Positions 50,607 to 61,554 of a DNA stretch of 64,000 nucleotides are shown here, one piece after another. This DNA comes from Rhynchopus sp. YZ270_cl-10 (lineage: Eukaryota; Euglenozoa; Diplonemea; Diplonemida; Diplonemidae). Below the pieces are notes generated by a model. The model made no database searches. It was not told the DNA's origin and was given only the letters and a program-made list of their open reading frames with translations. The stretch's first letter is position 1, and each line of letters begins with the position of its first letter. Position numbers and translations under genes: made by a program. The stretch lies in NCBI GenBank assembly GCA_964035575.1, contig OZ037925.1, forward strand, positions 1,116,001 to 1,180,000, read 5' to 3'.

Positions 50607-51689
50607 ATGGTGGTGATCCGTGTGGAGGAGGTGGGCGCATCTGCACAGCACAGTGCCCCTGCCCGCCACGTGTACTCCGTGCGCCTAGAGGACCGCCTGG
50701 CCGTGCACACGGCGCTGCTTGTGCAGCGCATCCGTGGGGGTGCGAAGCCGAGTGCAGAGGCGGCGAAGAAGTGGCGCATGTACGCGACGCGTCCGGATGG
50801 TGCGTCCACAGCCTGCTTGGATGCAGCGCTGTCCTTCAAGCAGAACGGCGTTGCTGCAGGCGACACGGTGTACCTCATGCGTGAGGTTGCGAAGGCAAAG
50901 GCAAAGGCGGAGGTGGAGGACGTGACACAGCTTAGCACACAGCGCACCACAGGGGGTTGCTCCGGGTCGAAGAAGGTGTTCTTCTTTGCGCGTCTTGGTG
51001 CAGACGTTGCGGTGGCGCAGCGCTGGCGTGCGAACGGTGCGGGGACAGGAAGCATCACGTGGGATGCGGCCTTTGTGCTGGCGGCGCTGCTGGACGTACG
51101 CCTGGCTGAGGCACGCCCCGACACCGTGGTGGAGCTGGGTGCGGGGGTGGGCCTCCCCTCGGTGCTGGCCGTGCACCACGGCTGCAAACGGGTGCTTGCG
51201 ACGGACGGCGACAGTGCGGTGATGCCCCTGCTTGAGGCGAACATGGCTGCCGCAGCAGCAGCATCAGACAACCCTGTCACGGCAGAGGCAGCGTTCTTCC
51301 GCTGGGACGACGAGGTGGCGAGGGGGACGCTTGTGGGCAAGGTGCAGGGCAGACTGCTGGTTGTGTGTGCGGACATCCTTTACCGTGGGAGTCATAAGTA
51401 CTGGGAGGATCTTGCAGCCACGTTGTGGGCACTGTTGGTGAGGGGGGCGCAAGGTACAGAGGGTGCAGAGGCTGCGGACGCAGACGTGTGCACAGCCACC
51501 TGCCTCCTCGCCGCCACAGAGCGTGGTACCCTCGACTGCGTGGATGCCTTCCTCAGCGTGTGCCGCACGTTTTTTGCCGATCGTGGAGAAGGCATGCACG
51601 TTGCCGAGATCGCCCCTGTTCCAGTCGCGTGCGTTCTCCCCCAGAAGACACGGATATTCGAGATATCATCCGGTGCTTTGGGCCCTTAA
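50607..51689 (+). CDS. Class I SAM methyltransferase with N-terminal ubiquitin-like domain
   Basis: 360 residues from the ATG at 50607, just after an acceptor-like AG; an in-frame upstream extension lacks coding character. Residues 1-100 ('MVVIRVEEVG...VYSVRLEDRLAVHTALLVQRI') look like a beta-grasp ubiquitin-like fold. The rest is a seven-strand methyltransferase: motif I 'VVELGAGVGLPSVLA' (174 on), the acidic strand-2 end 'VLATDGD', and 'LLVVCADILYR', which matches the 'D.LY' motif of the Methyltransf_16 family (METTL21/FAM86-like lysine methyltransferases). A protein-lysine substrate is likely but unknown. The final residues 'PQKTRIFEI' match the usual last beta strand of the family. No intron. 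Confidence 0.85.
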   Translation: MVVIRVEEVGASAQHSAPARHVYSVRLEDRLAVHTALLVQRIRGGAKPSAEAAKKWRMYATRPDGASTACLDAALSFKQNGVAAGDTVYLMREVAKAKAKAEVEDVTQLSTQRTTGGCSGSKKVFFFARLGADVAVAQRWRANGAGTGSITWDAAFVLAALLDVRLAEARPDTVVELGAGVGLPSVLAVHHGCKRVLATDGDSAVMPLLEANMAAAAAASDNPVTAEAAFFRWDDEVARGTLVGKVQGRLLVVCADILYRGSHKYWEDLAATLWALLVRGAQGTEGAEAADADVCTATCLLAATERGTLDCVDAFLSVCRTFFADRGEGMHVAEIAPVPVACVLPQKTRIFEISSGALGP

Positions 51690-52035
51690 AAACCCTATTT
51701 TTTCCCCCATCGAGCAATCCTTTCCCCAACCCCTTGCTCTGTCCATATAAAGAGCAACAGGGCAGTTGTGTTCGAATAGCAACACAAACGTACAAAGTAC
51801 CCCTTCCCCCATATGTTTTTGAAGGGACAAGCAACAACCCCTCCTCCCCCCAGGGCCTCCTCCCTGTCAGACACAACACATAGAATCTTCCTCACCCCCC
51901 TTTCCCTTTCCCTTTCCGCTGACCTCTTCTCTTATACCATTTCTTTGGTAGCTGTTGTTGCTGTTTCTTTACATCATACACACCTCGCAACGTTTCTTAG
52001 TTTTTATTTTTTGGGGGATTCAGGGGTTCGCGAAC
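51690..52035. promoter_or_regulatory. Intergenic region with pyrimidine tract and acceptor for the next gene
   Basis: CCCTTTCCCTTTCCCTTTCC at about 51899, then TTTTTTGGGGGATTCAG ending at 52023. The ATG at 52036 is the first after the acceptor. Confidence 0.5.
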
Positions 52036-54876
52036 ATGCAGTGTAACGTGGCAGTGCTTGCTATTGTGCTGGGTGTTGCGGAGGCAGCCTTGGACGCTGC
52101 AGAGCTTGCAGTGTGGGATGGGTGCAGTGCTTTCTACGTAGCCAACCCGGAGAAGCTTGGGTGCTATCGTGCAGGCGGCGTGACAGAGGTGAAGTTGATG
52201 AACGAGTGCTCCGGTGCGGATGCCACGTTTTGCGCAGACTTCAGTTGCGCGAAGCACCTGAACAGCGAGTGCGTCGCTGCGCACACAACGCTGATCCTCG
52301 GAAACCTGACGCTGCACGAAGAGGACGAGTATCGCTTGTGCGACTGTTTGAGCGATGCAACGTCGTTCTCGATACGGGACGTCAACGGCTTCAAACGCTG
52401 CAGGCACAGAAAGACGAAGGACCCGCCCTTTGTCTACACCTTCGACGCAGCGAGTAACTCTGGACAGTACTCGCACGCAACATGCGTGCAGGTGCAGTCG
52501 TGTCTCGAGATCTCGCTGTACGACAGCCTGAAACACTGGACAGAGGTCTCCAAGGCAACGTCGTGCGCAGACTACCTCACCTGTAAGCACCAAGAGTTCA
52601 TGGGGCGGTGGGTGCAGTGTGCCAAGTACGCCGACACGATGACGATGAAGGGCTCCACAGGCTCCACGTGCACGGCAGCTCAGAACAAGGCCTCCTGCGA
52701 GCCGTACCGTGCGGCTGTTTTCTGCAGCGGCTGTGCAGACCAGGGTGCACTGGCGGAGCCAGGCCAGCAGCCGGTCACGAAGATCTGCGCACACCAGCTC
52801 GGCGTGTCGGGAAAGGAGCAGTGCGAAGTGATACCCGTGCAGGCCATCAACCCTGCGCAGGCGAAGCTTGAGTGCGACGTGGGTGACGGAGAGTACTGCC
52901 CTCACCTTTCCGAAACTGTGGCACAGTACTCACACAGCGGCGGCGTCGCGTACGCACTCTCGGCAGACGAGGCGTGCAGAAAGGACGAGCAGATCAAGAC
53001 CGGGCAGTACCTTTGTGCCACGGAGAACCCAACGACAGGCAGCTTCACGACGCTCACTGCGTCTAACTCAGGTCCACAAGAGTTCTGCGCATCGAAGAAC
53101 GGTGCGCTCTGTGCGCATGTCGAGTGCGAAGCGTCTCTGCGGTGCCAGATCGCGTACGTGAGTGCCGTGGCGACATTCATCGATCAGAACAAAAAGGACA
53201 CAGAGGAGCTCTGCGCCTGCCTCGGTGACGAGTACGAGATGGTACGCGAAGAGTCCTCCAGTGCATCGCTCACATCTGAGTTGCAGAGCGGCTTACGCGA
53301 CGCGGCGTCGAACTGGCAGTTCAGCCAGCTCTCCGCTGCCGGGTTCTCCCCAAACCTGCGTGAGTCTGGCCACCTGTACACCTGCGTGCTGAAGGGAACC
53401 AAGACCAAATGGGATGCTTTCACATGGGACCTCTCGAACCTGAAGCGCGCGTTTACTACAGCCACGTGTGACCAGATTGCACGCTGCGAGCCGCACTACG
53501 CTCATGACCGTGTTGAGTTCCTGCAAACGCTACCCACGGAGTGTGAGGACTACAAGAGCTGCCAGGAATCGCGCGCACGTATGGAGGCCACCTTCTGTGC
53601 ATCAGAGACCATCGCAGACAAGACAGGCAGCCAGTGCAGTGCGGCGGACACAGAGACCTTCTGCCAGGGGGAGCTCATAGCCCACCTGTGCGGTGCGTGT
53701 GGCAATGGCGACGGGTACAACCGGAAGATGCGCATGTGCTCGAAAGTGACATTCGGCCGCTGCGAAGGTGTGCTGTCCGGTGCAGACTGCAGCAAGTACT
53801 ACTGTCCTTCCCTTTGGCCCGAAGAGACGCTCACCACAGACGAGCTCTGCGCAGTCTGCATGAAGACGCCTGTAACCCCGGGCAAGCCGTACTGCTGTGC
53901 CGACACGAATACGAACAATCCCTTCAAGGTCGCCACCGCTGCTGAGTGCCCCGCCACGACAACGCTCTGCGCAGGACTCAACAACGTTACCGACACTATC
54001 GCACCGACACCTGCTCCCCCGACGGAGGTGCCTTCCACGTCGTGCACACCAACGACGAACTGCATCCCCTCCACCACCGCGCAGGTTATGGAAGAGTATG
54101 AGAAGCCGATCTGCAGCTGCCTCGGGCCAGAGTTCACCTTCGAGCACACGTCTGCTGCTGTATGCAAGAACATCGCAACGTCGCGCCCGTACGACGCCGT
54201 CACAGGCCCAGCGCCGACTTTCCGCCTTGCAGGAGAGCGTGTTTACTTCAGCGAGATGACGTGCACCCAGCTGACGTTGTGTGCGACAGCGCACCTGCAG
54301 CGGTTTGTAGAGTTGCAACTGATGTACGCGCTGACTGCCACATGTGACGCAGACGTGCTCTGCGCTGAGAAGGAGGCGGCGGAGACGGCAGAGGTGTGCA
54401 GGAGTATGGTTTTCTTCGACCGCAACCTTGAGCAGTGCGACAACGCCACGACGACACGCTTCTGCGCCGTTGGGCTGCAGAAGGTGCTGTGCTCCAAATG
54501 CACGGGAGATGAGGTGTGTGCGGAAGGCACCACTGCTTCGTCCACCTGTTCTAAGAAGTCCGAAGATGAGTGCGCCATTGCGAACGGTGTCTTCTGTCCC
54601 ACCACCGCAGAGCCGGTGTGGGCGTCCGCAAGCGACCCTCACGTCCCTGTGCTCGCCCCCTCGAGTGTGGCAACGTCCTCTAAATGGGGCCTCGTGGGAA
54701 TCTTCGTTGTCGGTCTTGGTCTGTGCGTTGTTGCGTTTTGCATGATCATGAAGAGACAGGAAGGTGGCAGCGCGCAAGCAAGTGGCAACGAAGAAATGCA
54801 GTCTCGCCGGTACTCTCCTCCACCAAACGATCGTGGCTTCTATGTCCCGCAAAACGATCATGACGGTCGTGTGTGA
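52036..54876 (+). CDS. Cys-rich type I membrane protein with three repeats
   Basis: 946 residues. The start at 52036 follows the acceptor AG and gives a signal peptide (MQCNVAVLAIVLGVAEAALD); the in-frame ATG at 51955 lies before the acceptor. The ectodomain has three copies of a unit of about 295 residues, each opening with a C-x-C-L motif ('RLCDCLSD' at about 100, 'ELCACLGDEY' at 391, 'PICSCLGPEF' at 691). Each continues with a Cys pattern that includes 'T-C-x-Q-(L/V/I)' and ends in a paired-Cys 'C-S-x-C' segment. A single TM helix (884-905, 'WGLVGIFVVGLGLCVVAFCMIM') and a short charged tail follow. All Cys are in the ectodomain except one or two in the TM. I recognise no family. A disulfide-rich cell-surface protein is the safe description. 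Confidence 0.75.
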   Translation: MQCNVAVLAIVLGVAEAALDAAELAVWDGCSAFYVANPEKLGCYRAGGVTEVKLMNECSGADATFCADFSCAKHLNSECVAAHTTLILGNLTLHEEDEYRLCDCLSDATSFSIRDVNGFKRCRHRKTKDPPFVYTFDAASNSGQYSHATCVQVQSCLEISLYDSLKHWTEVSKATSCADYLTCKHQEFMGRWVQCAKYADTMTMKGSTGSTCTAAQNKASCEPYRAAVFCSGCADQGALAEPGQQPVTKICAHQLGVSGKEQCEVIPVQAINPAQAKLECDVGDGEYCPHLSETVAQYSHSGGVAYALSADEACRKDEQIKTGQYLCATENPTTGSFTTLTASNSGPQEFCASKNGALCAHVECEASLRCQIAYVSAVATFIDQNKKDTEELCACLGDEYEMVREESSSASLTSELQSGLRDAASNWQFSQLSAAGFSPNLRESGHLYTCVLKGTKTKWDAFTWDLSNLKRAFTTATCDQIARCEPHYAHDRVEFLQTLPTECEDYKSCQESRARMEATFCASETIADKTGSQCSAADTETFCQGELIAHLCGACGNGDGYNRKMRMCSKVTFGRCEGVLSGADCSKYYCPSLWPEETLTTDELCAVCMKTPVTPGKPYCCADTNTNNPFKVATAAECPATTTLCAGLNNVTDTIAPTPAPPTEVPSTSCTPTTNCIPSTTAQVMEEYEKPICSCLGPEFTFEHTSAAVCKNIATSRPYDAVTGPAPTFRLAGERVYFSEMTCTQLTLCATAHLQRFVELQLMYALTATCDADVLCAEKEAAETAEVCRSMVFFDRNLEQCDNATTTRFCAVGLQKVLCSKCTGDEVCAEGTTASSTCSKKSEDECAIANGVFCPTTAEPVWASASDPHVPVLAPSSVATSSKWGLVGIFVVGLGLCVVAFCMIMKRQEGGSAQASGNEEMQSRRYSPPPNDRGFYVPQNDHDGRV

Positions 54877-55126
54877 AGGGTGTAAGAAAATAGATGGAGG
54901 GGAGCACCGATACTCTTAAAGAGAGTCGGTTTGCTCTCGCTCATTTCTGTGGGGTTCATTTTTAGCCGGTGGCGTTGTTTGTTTTTGGTTTTCCGCTCTG
55001 TCTTCGTTCTGTTGGTCTGTTGTGTTGTACAAAACTGGAGGAAACGTATTTTTCCCAAGACCCCTTCCCCTTCTCCTTCTCCTATACCACCCTCACAACA
55101 AAAACTCTAAGCCTTCACGGTGCAGT
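54877..55126. other. Spacer before the octamer satellite
   Basis: 3' untranslated-like DNA of the Cys-rich protein gene. Nothing recognised. Confidence 0.4.
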
Positions 55127-56602
55127 CTCCTTAGCTCCTTAGCTCCTTAGCTCCTTAGCTCCTTAGCTCCTTAGCTCCTTAGCTCCTTAGCTCCTTAGCT
55201 CCTTAGCTCCTTAGCTCCTTAGCTCCTTAGCTCCTTAGCTCCTTAGCTCCTTAGCTCCTTAGCTCCTTAGCTCCTTAGCTCCTTAGCTCCTTAGCTCCTT
55301 AGCTCCTTAGCTCCTTAGCTCCTTAGCTCCTTAGCTCCTTAGCTCCTTAGCTCCTTAGCTCCTTAGCTCCTTAGCTCCTTAGCTCCTTAGCTCCTTAGCT
55401 CCTTAGCTCCTTAGCTCCTTAGCTCCTTAGCTCCTTAGCTCCTTAGCTCCTTAGCTCCTTAGCTCCTTAGCTCCTTAGCTCCTTAGCTCCTTAGCTCCTT
55501 AGCTCCTTAGCTCCTTAGCTCCTTAGCTCCTTAGCTCCTTAGCTCCTTAGCTCCTTAGCTCCTTAGCTCCTTAGCTCCTTAGCTCCTTAGCTCCTTAGCT
55601 CCTTAGCTCCTTAGCTCCTTAGCTCCTTAGCTCCTTAGCTCCTTAGCTCCTTAGCTCCTTAGCTCCTTAGCTCCTTAGCTCCTTAGCTCCTTAGCTCCTT
55701 AGCTCCTTAGCTCCTTAGCTCCTTAGCTCCTTAGCTCCTTAGCTCCTTAGCTCCTTAGCTCCTTAGCTCCTTAGCTCCTTAGCTCCTTAGCTCCTTAGCT
55801 CCTTAGCTCCTTAGCTCCTTAGCTCCTTAGCTCCTTAGCTCCTTAGCTCCTTAGCTCCTTAGCTCCTTAGCTCCTTAGCTCCTTAGCTCCTTAGCTCCTT
55901 AGCTCCTTAGCTCCTTAGCTCCTTAGCTCCTTAGCTCCTTAGCTCCTTAGCTCCTTAGCTCCTTAGCTCCTTAGCTCCTTAGCTCCTTAGCTCCTTAGCT
56001 CCTTAGCTCCTTAGCTCCTTAGCTCCTTAGCTCCTTAGCTCCTTAGCTCCTTAGCTCCTTAGCTCCTTAGCTCCTTAGCTCCTTAGCTCCTTAGCTCCTT
56101 AGCTCCTTAGCTCCTTAGCTCCTTAGCTCCTTAGCTCCTTAGCTCCTTAGCTCCTTAGCTCCTTAGCTCCTTAGCTCCTTAGCTCCTTAGCTCCTTAGCT
56201 CCTTAGCTCCTTAGCTCCTTAGCTCCTTAGCTCCTTAGCTCCTTAGCTCCTTAGCTCCTTAGCTCCTTAGCTCCTTAGCTCCTTAGCTCCTTAGCTCCTT
56301 AGCTCCTTAGCTCCTTAGCTCCTTAGCTCCTTAGCTCCTTAGCTCCTTAGCTCCTTAGCTCCTTAGCTCCTTAGCTCCTTAGCTCCTTAGCTCCTTAGCT
56401 CCTTAGCTCCTTAGCTCCTTAGCTCCTTAGCTCCTTAGCTCCTTAGCTCCTTAGCTCCTTAGCTCCTTAGCTCCTTAGCTCCTTAGCTCCTTAGCTCCTT
56501 AGCTCCTTAGCTCCTTAGCTCCTTAGCTCCTTAGCTCCTTAGCTCCTTAGCTCCTTAGCTCCTTAGCTCCTTAGCTCCTTAGCTCCTTAGCTCCTTACCT
56601 CC
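55127..56602. repeat. (AGCTCCTT)n satellite-like array, about 184 copies
   Basis: About 1.47 kb of perfect 8-bp units, the longest tandem array in the window. Only the first and last units differ. The units contain AGCT. Confidence 0.97.
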
Positions 56603-56640
56603 TATGGGTATGTACTGGGAAGAGCTCTGGCAGATCATAT

Positions 56641-56781
56641 CCTAAAAAACCTTAGTTTTTTAGTCTTTACTATAGAGATGTGCGCCACCCACACCACACA
56701 CACTACACACCCACACACAGCACACCCACACACACCCACACACACACACACACACACCCCCTCACCACCAGAGGGGATTTG
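56641..56781. repeat. CA-rich element E1, copy 1
   Basis: Begins CCTAAAAAACCTTAG, continues TTTACTATAGAGATGTGCGC and a (CA)n-rich core, ends GAGGGGATTTG. Other copies: 58402-58542 (minus), 59368-59499, 59936-60075, 60512-60651 and 63803-63930 (all plus). An E1-free junction is present at 61253-61285. Confidence 0.85.
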
Positions 56782-56867
56782 ACCAAAAAATCGATTTGGT
56801 GACGGGCTAAAAAACCTGTCGTTCTTGTGTGACACTTCCATGGAAACATGAGGAGGACCTCACCTTT

Positions 56868-57812
56868 TTTTTTTTCTCTTTTTTGTACTTGGACTAGTTT
56901 TTTATGAGAATAGAAAGGAAAAAGGAAGAAATGGAGAAGACAATAAAGACAATAAAATGAACAGGAAATGGAAAAGGAAAAAGGAAATGGAAAAATGAAA
57001 AGGAAAAAATGATGACCAAAAATGGTCGGTGTTTCAAGTTTTGTATAAAAGGCGGGCGAAGAGTACGGAAGAGCCAACAGAATTTTATACAAAACAAGAA
57101 ACTGCATTATGTGTTTGTTTTTTATTCTTTTTAATCAATTTGAATACACAGGCGTCACACTTCTGGGGCAAAAAAAGGAAAAAAAAGAAGACCTAATCCT
57201 CCTTACTTAAAAGAAGGGAAGGGAGAATAAAAAACACATTGCCTTTGCTTTGTTGTCTGCAGAATGGTTTGTTTTAGTGCCTCCCCTGGAAAAAGAAAAA
57301 TGGATTCCACTTGGTAAAAATAGCACACCTGTTGAACACACGTCAGGCCAGGAACAGAAGAAAAACAAGACTTCCACGAATGGAAGCAAAAGAAAAGTGT
57401 GGTGAAAAAACCCTTTTGGCCAAGGTGGCCTTGACTCTGTCTACAAACTTTGGGGATGAATGAAAAAATGACACTGAATAAATAACAGAGAGTGGGCGGG
57501 TAAGCCACTTCTCCGAGCTAAACACAAAGTAAACACCCTCCACCCATCTGATCCCGCCCACAAACACAAACAATCACAACAGAGAACAAGACAGGCAGAG
57601 GATGACCAGGGTAGGTTTTACTTGGACAGCGAACCTCTGCCTTGATACTTCACACGCTCAGCAGACGAGTTGCCACAACTCTCCAGACCTGCTGCGAACA
57701 GGCCTGCACCTTTCACCGCATTTCGCTTCATGCCCCTCATCTGGCGCACTACTGACGGGGGACGCCCCATGTAGGCACATCGGTAGGATTTCGTCTTAAC
57801 ATAGTTTTTTGT
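56868..57812 (-). repeat. U-unit, inverted copy
   Basis: About 950 bp, nearly the reverse complement of 61555-62505, from TATGTTAAGACGAAATCCTA to AAAAACTAGTCCAAGTAC. Open frames inside are low complexity, and no RNA or protein was recognised. Confidence 0.85.
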
Positions 57813-57859
57813 GTAAAAAAAAATGAACCCCTTTTTTTAAAAAATGAACCCCTTTTTTT

Positions 57860-59060
57860 ACAGGTGGTTTTTTTTGTATGGACCTCACACACTGGGCAGG
57901 CGGTCAGCTATTCGCTTCCCGCGGGGCGTTCGCGTGCGCGCTTCGCGCGCCCGCTCACGGTAACGTGTACAAAAAAACCTCACTCATGCCTTCATGAACT
58001 GCTTTAAAAGTGGCCTGTAAAAAGTGGTGTTTTTGTGGTAAACTCCAGCTGGTCTGAAGAGTGATCTGACCATATTCCCCAGGTATAACTGGTACTCAAA
58101 AAGTTCATTAACGAAGGAATCTTGCACTTTTGACCATCACATATTACATGTGTTTTTTCAGGTTTTTCAATACACTTTTGTGTACTGGGAAGCATGCCAC
58201 AAGTGTCATGTTTTACAAGGTAAAAATGACCAAAAAAGCTGCTTTTTGGCCGAATGCCACATGTCATTTGGCAGTCCATTTTTTGAACAGGACTGTCTTA
58301 AATTTTTTTTTTGGGCCTCAATGCCCCCAAACAACACGTTAAGCCCAAAAAATTCACTTTTGGATGAGCAACTATTTATTTAAAAAAATCGATTTTTTGG
58401 TCAAATCCCCTCTGGTGGTGAGGGGGTGTGTGTGTGTGTGTGTGTGGGTGTGTGTGGGTGTGCTGTGTGTGGGTGTGTAGTGTGTGTGGTGTGGGTGGCG
58501 CACATCTCTATAGTAAAGACTAAAAAACTAAGGTTTTTTAGGATTTTTTTAAATAAATAGTTGCTCATCAGAAAGTGAATTTTTTGGGCTTAACGTGTTG
58601 TTTGGGGGTATTGAGGCCCAAAAAAAAATTTTTTTTCAGTCGTGTTCAGAAAATGGACTGCCAAATGACATGTGGCATTCGGCCAAAAATCAGCTTTTTT
58701 GGTCATTTTTACCTTGTAAAACATGACACTTGTGGCATGCTTCCCAGCACAGGAAAGTGCATTGAAAAACCTGAAAAAACACATCTAATATGTGATGGTC
58801 AAAAGTGCAAGATTCCTTCGTTAATGAACTTTTTGAGTACCAGTTATACCTGGGGAATATGGTCAGATCACTCTTTTGACCATCTGGCGTTTACGACAAA
58901 AACACCACTTTTTAACAGGCCACTTTACAGGCACAAGTAAGGTTTTTTTGTACACGTTACCGTGAGCGGGCGCGCGAAGCGCGCACGCGAACGCCCCGCG
59001 GGAAGCGAATAGCTGACCGCCTGCCCAGTGTGTGAGGTGCTTACAAAAAAAACCACCTGT
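57860..59060. repeat. Giant 1.2-kb palindrome with E1 at its centre
   Basis: Arms 57860-58390 and 58543-59060 are inverted copies with roughly 90% or more identity (ACAGGTGGTTTTTTTTGTA at one end, TTACAAAAAAAACCACCTGT at the other). Each arm carries a GC-rich hairpin around GCTTCGC/GCGAAGC (57940-57946 and 58974-58980). An E1 copy (58402-58542) sits at the symmetry centre, next to AAAAAAATCGATTTTTT. Confidence 0.88.
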
Positions 59061-59136
59061 AAAAAAAAGTGAGGTCCTCATCACGTTTCCATGGAAGTGT
59101 CACACAAGAACGACAGGTTTTTTAGCCCGTCACCAA

Positions 59137-59367
59137 ATTGATTAAAAAGAATAAAAAACAAACACATAATGCAGTTTCTTGTTTTGTATAAAATTCTGTT
59201 GGCTCTTCCGTACTCTTCGCCCGCCTTTTATACAAAACTTGAAACACCGACCATTTTTGGTCATCATTTTTTCCTTTTCCTTTTTCCATTTCCTTTTTCC
59301 TTTTCCATTTCCTGTTAATTTTATTGTCTTTATTGTCTTCTCCATTTCTTCCTTTTTCCTTTCTAAT
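59137..59367 (+). repeat. Partial U-unit
   Basis: Matches the last quarter of the U-unit (AAAAACAAACACATAATGCAG onward) and is cut off by an E1 copy at 59368. Confidence 0.8.
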
Positions 59368-60511
59368 CCTAAAAAACCTTAGTTTTTTAGTCTTTACTAT
59401 AGAGATGTGCGCCACCCACACCACACACACTACACACCCACACACAGCACACCCACACACACACACACACACACCCCCTCACCATCCAGAGGGGATTTGA
59501 CCAAAAAATCGATTTTTTTAAATAAATAGTTGCTCATCCAAAAGTGAATTTTTTGGGCTTAACGTGTTGTTTGGGGGTATTGAGGCCCAAAAAAAAAATT
59601 TAAGACAGTCCTGTTCAAAAAATGGACTGCCAAATGACATGTGGCATTAGGCCAAAAATCAGCTTTTTTGGTCATTTTTACCTTGTAAAAACATGACACT
59701 TGTGGCATGCTTCCCAGCACACAATAGTGCAAAAAAGTCACCCTAGAGTTTTTTTGTACACGTTACCGCGAGCGGGCGCGCGAAGCGCGCACGCGAGCGC
59801 CCCGTGGGGAGCGAATAGCGGACCACCTGCCCAGTGCGTGAGGTGCTTACAAAAAAAACCACCTGAAAAAAAAGTGTCATCACGTTTCCATGGAAGTGTC
59901 ACAAGAACGACAGGTTTTTTAGCCCGTCACCAAATCCTAAAAAACCTTAGTTTTTTAGTCTTTACTATAGAGATGTGCGCCACCCACACCACACACACTA
60001 CACACCCACACACAGCACACCCACACACACCCACACACACACACACACACACCCCCTCACCACCAGGGGGATTTGACCAAAAAATCGATTTTTTTAAATA
60101 AATAGTTGCTCATCCAAAAGTGAATTTTTTGGGCTTAACGTGTTGTTTGGGGGTATTGAGGCCCAAAAAAAAAATTTAAGACAGTCCTGTTCAAAAAATG
60201 GACTGCCAAATGACATGTGGCATTAGGCCAAAAATCAGCTTTTTTGGTCATTTTTACCTTGTAAAAACATGACACTTGTGGCATGCTTCCCAGCACACAA
60301 TAGTGCAAAAAAGTCACCCTAGAGTTTTTTTGTACACGTTACCGCGAGCGGGCGCGCGAAGCGCGCACGCGAGCGCCCCGTGGGGAGCGAATAGCGGACC
60401 ACCTGCCCAGTGCGTGAGGTGCTTACAAAAAAAACCACCTGAAAAAAAAGTGTCATCACGTTTCCATGGAAGTGTCACAAGAACGACAGGTTTTTTAGCC
60501 CGTCACCAAAT
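59368..60511 (+). repeat. Two tandem copies of a 576-bp composite unit
   Basis: Units start at 59368 and 59936 (568 and 576 bp), and a third begins at 60512. Each is E1, then AAATAAATAGTTGCTCATCC, the TGGACTGCCAAATGACATG segment, a GCGCGCGAAGCGCGC hairpin (59780 and 60356), and GACAGGTTTTTTAGCCCGTC. Units 1 and 2 are nearly identical, so the duplication is recent. Confidence 0.92.
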
Positions 60512-61500
60512 CCTAAAAAACCTTAGTTTTTTAGTCTTTACTATAGAGATGTGCGCCACCCACACCACACACACTACACACCCACACACAGCACACCCAC
60601 ACACACCCACACACACACACACACACACCCCCTCACCACCAGGGGGATTTGACCAAAAAATCGATTTTTTTAAATAAATAGTTGCTCATCCAAAAGTGAA
60701 TTTTTTGGGCTTAACGTGTTGTTTGGGGGTATTGAGGCCCAAAAAAAAATTTTTTTTCAGTCGTGTTCAGAAATTGGACTGCCAAATGACATGTGGCATT
60801 CGGCCAAAAATCAGCTTTTTTGGTCATTTTTACCTTGTAAAACATGACACTTGTGGCATGCTTCCCAGTACAGGAAAGTGCATTGAAAAACCTGAAAAAA
60901 CACATCTAATATGTGATGGTCAAAAGTGCAAGATTCCTTCGTTAATGAACTTTTTGAGTACCAGTTATACCTGGGGAATATGGTCAGATCACTCTTTTGA
61001 CCATCTGGCGTTTACCACAAAAACACCACTTTTTACAGGCCACTTTACAGGCCAGTTCGTGAAGGCACGAGTGAGGTTTTTTTGTACACGTTACCGTGAG
61101 CGGGCGCGCGAAGCGCGCACGCGAGCGCCCCGTGGGGAGCGAATAGCGGACCACCTGCCCAGTGCGTGAGGTGCTTACAAAAAAAACCACCTGAAAAAAA
61201 AGTGTCATCACGTTTCCATGGAAGTGTCACAAGAACGACAGGTTTTTTAGCCCGTCACCAAATCGATTTTTTTAAATAAATAGTTGCTCATCCAAAAGTG
61301 AATTTTTTGGGCTTAACGTGTTGTTTGGGGGTATTGAGGCCCAAAAAAAAAATTTAAGACAGTCCTGTTCAAAAAATGGACTGCCAAATGACATGTGGCA
61401 TTAGGCCAAAAATCAGCTTTTTTGGTCATTTTTACCTTGTAAAAACATGACACTTGTGGCATGCTTCCCAGCACACAATAGTGCAAAAAAGTCACTGGGG
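60512..61500 (+). repeat. Third composite unit, longer variant, plus an E1-free junction
   Basis: It starts like the tandem units but continues with the longer arm sequence of the giant palindrome (GAAAAAACACATCTAATATG and so on) and a GCGAAGC hairpin at 61108-61114. At 61253-61285 the junction GTCACCAAATCGATTTTTTT lacks E1. Confidence 0.85.
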
Positions 61501-61554
61501 TTCATTTTTTTTTACAAAAGGGGTTCATTTTTTTTTACAGGGGTTCATTTTTTT

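Noticed and set aside
55127-56602. Telomeric repeat
   Set aside because: AGCTCCTT is not G-rich strand asymmetric like known telomere repeats, and unique sequence and other repeats follow on both sides.
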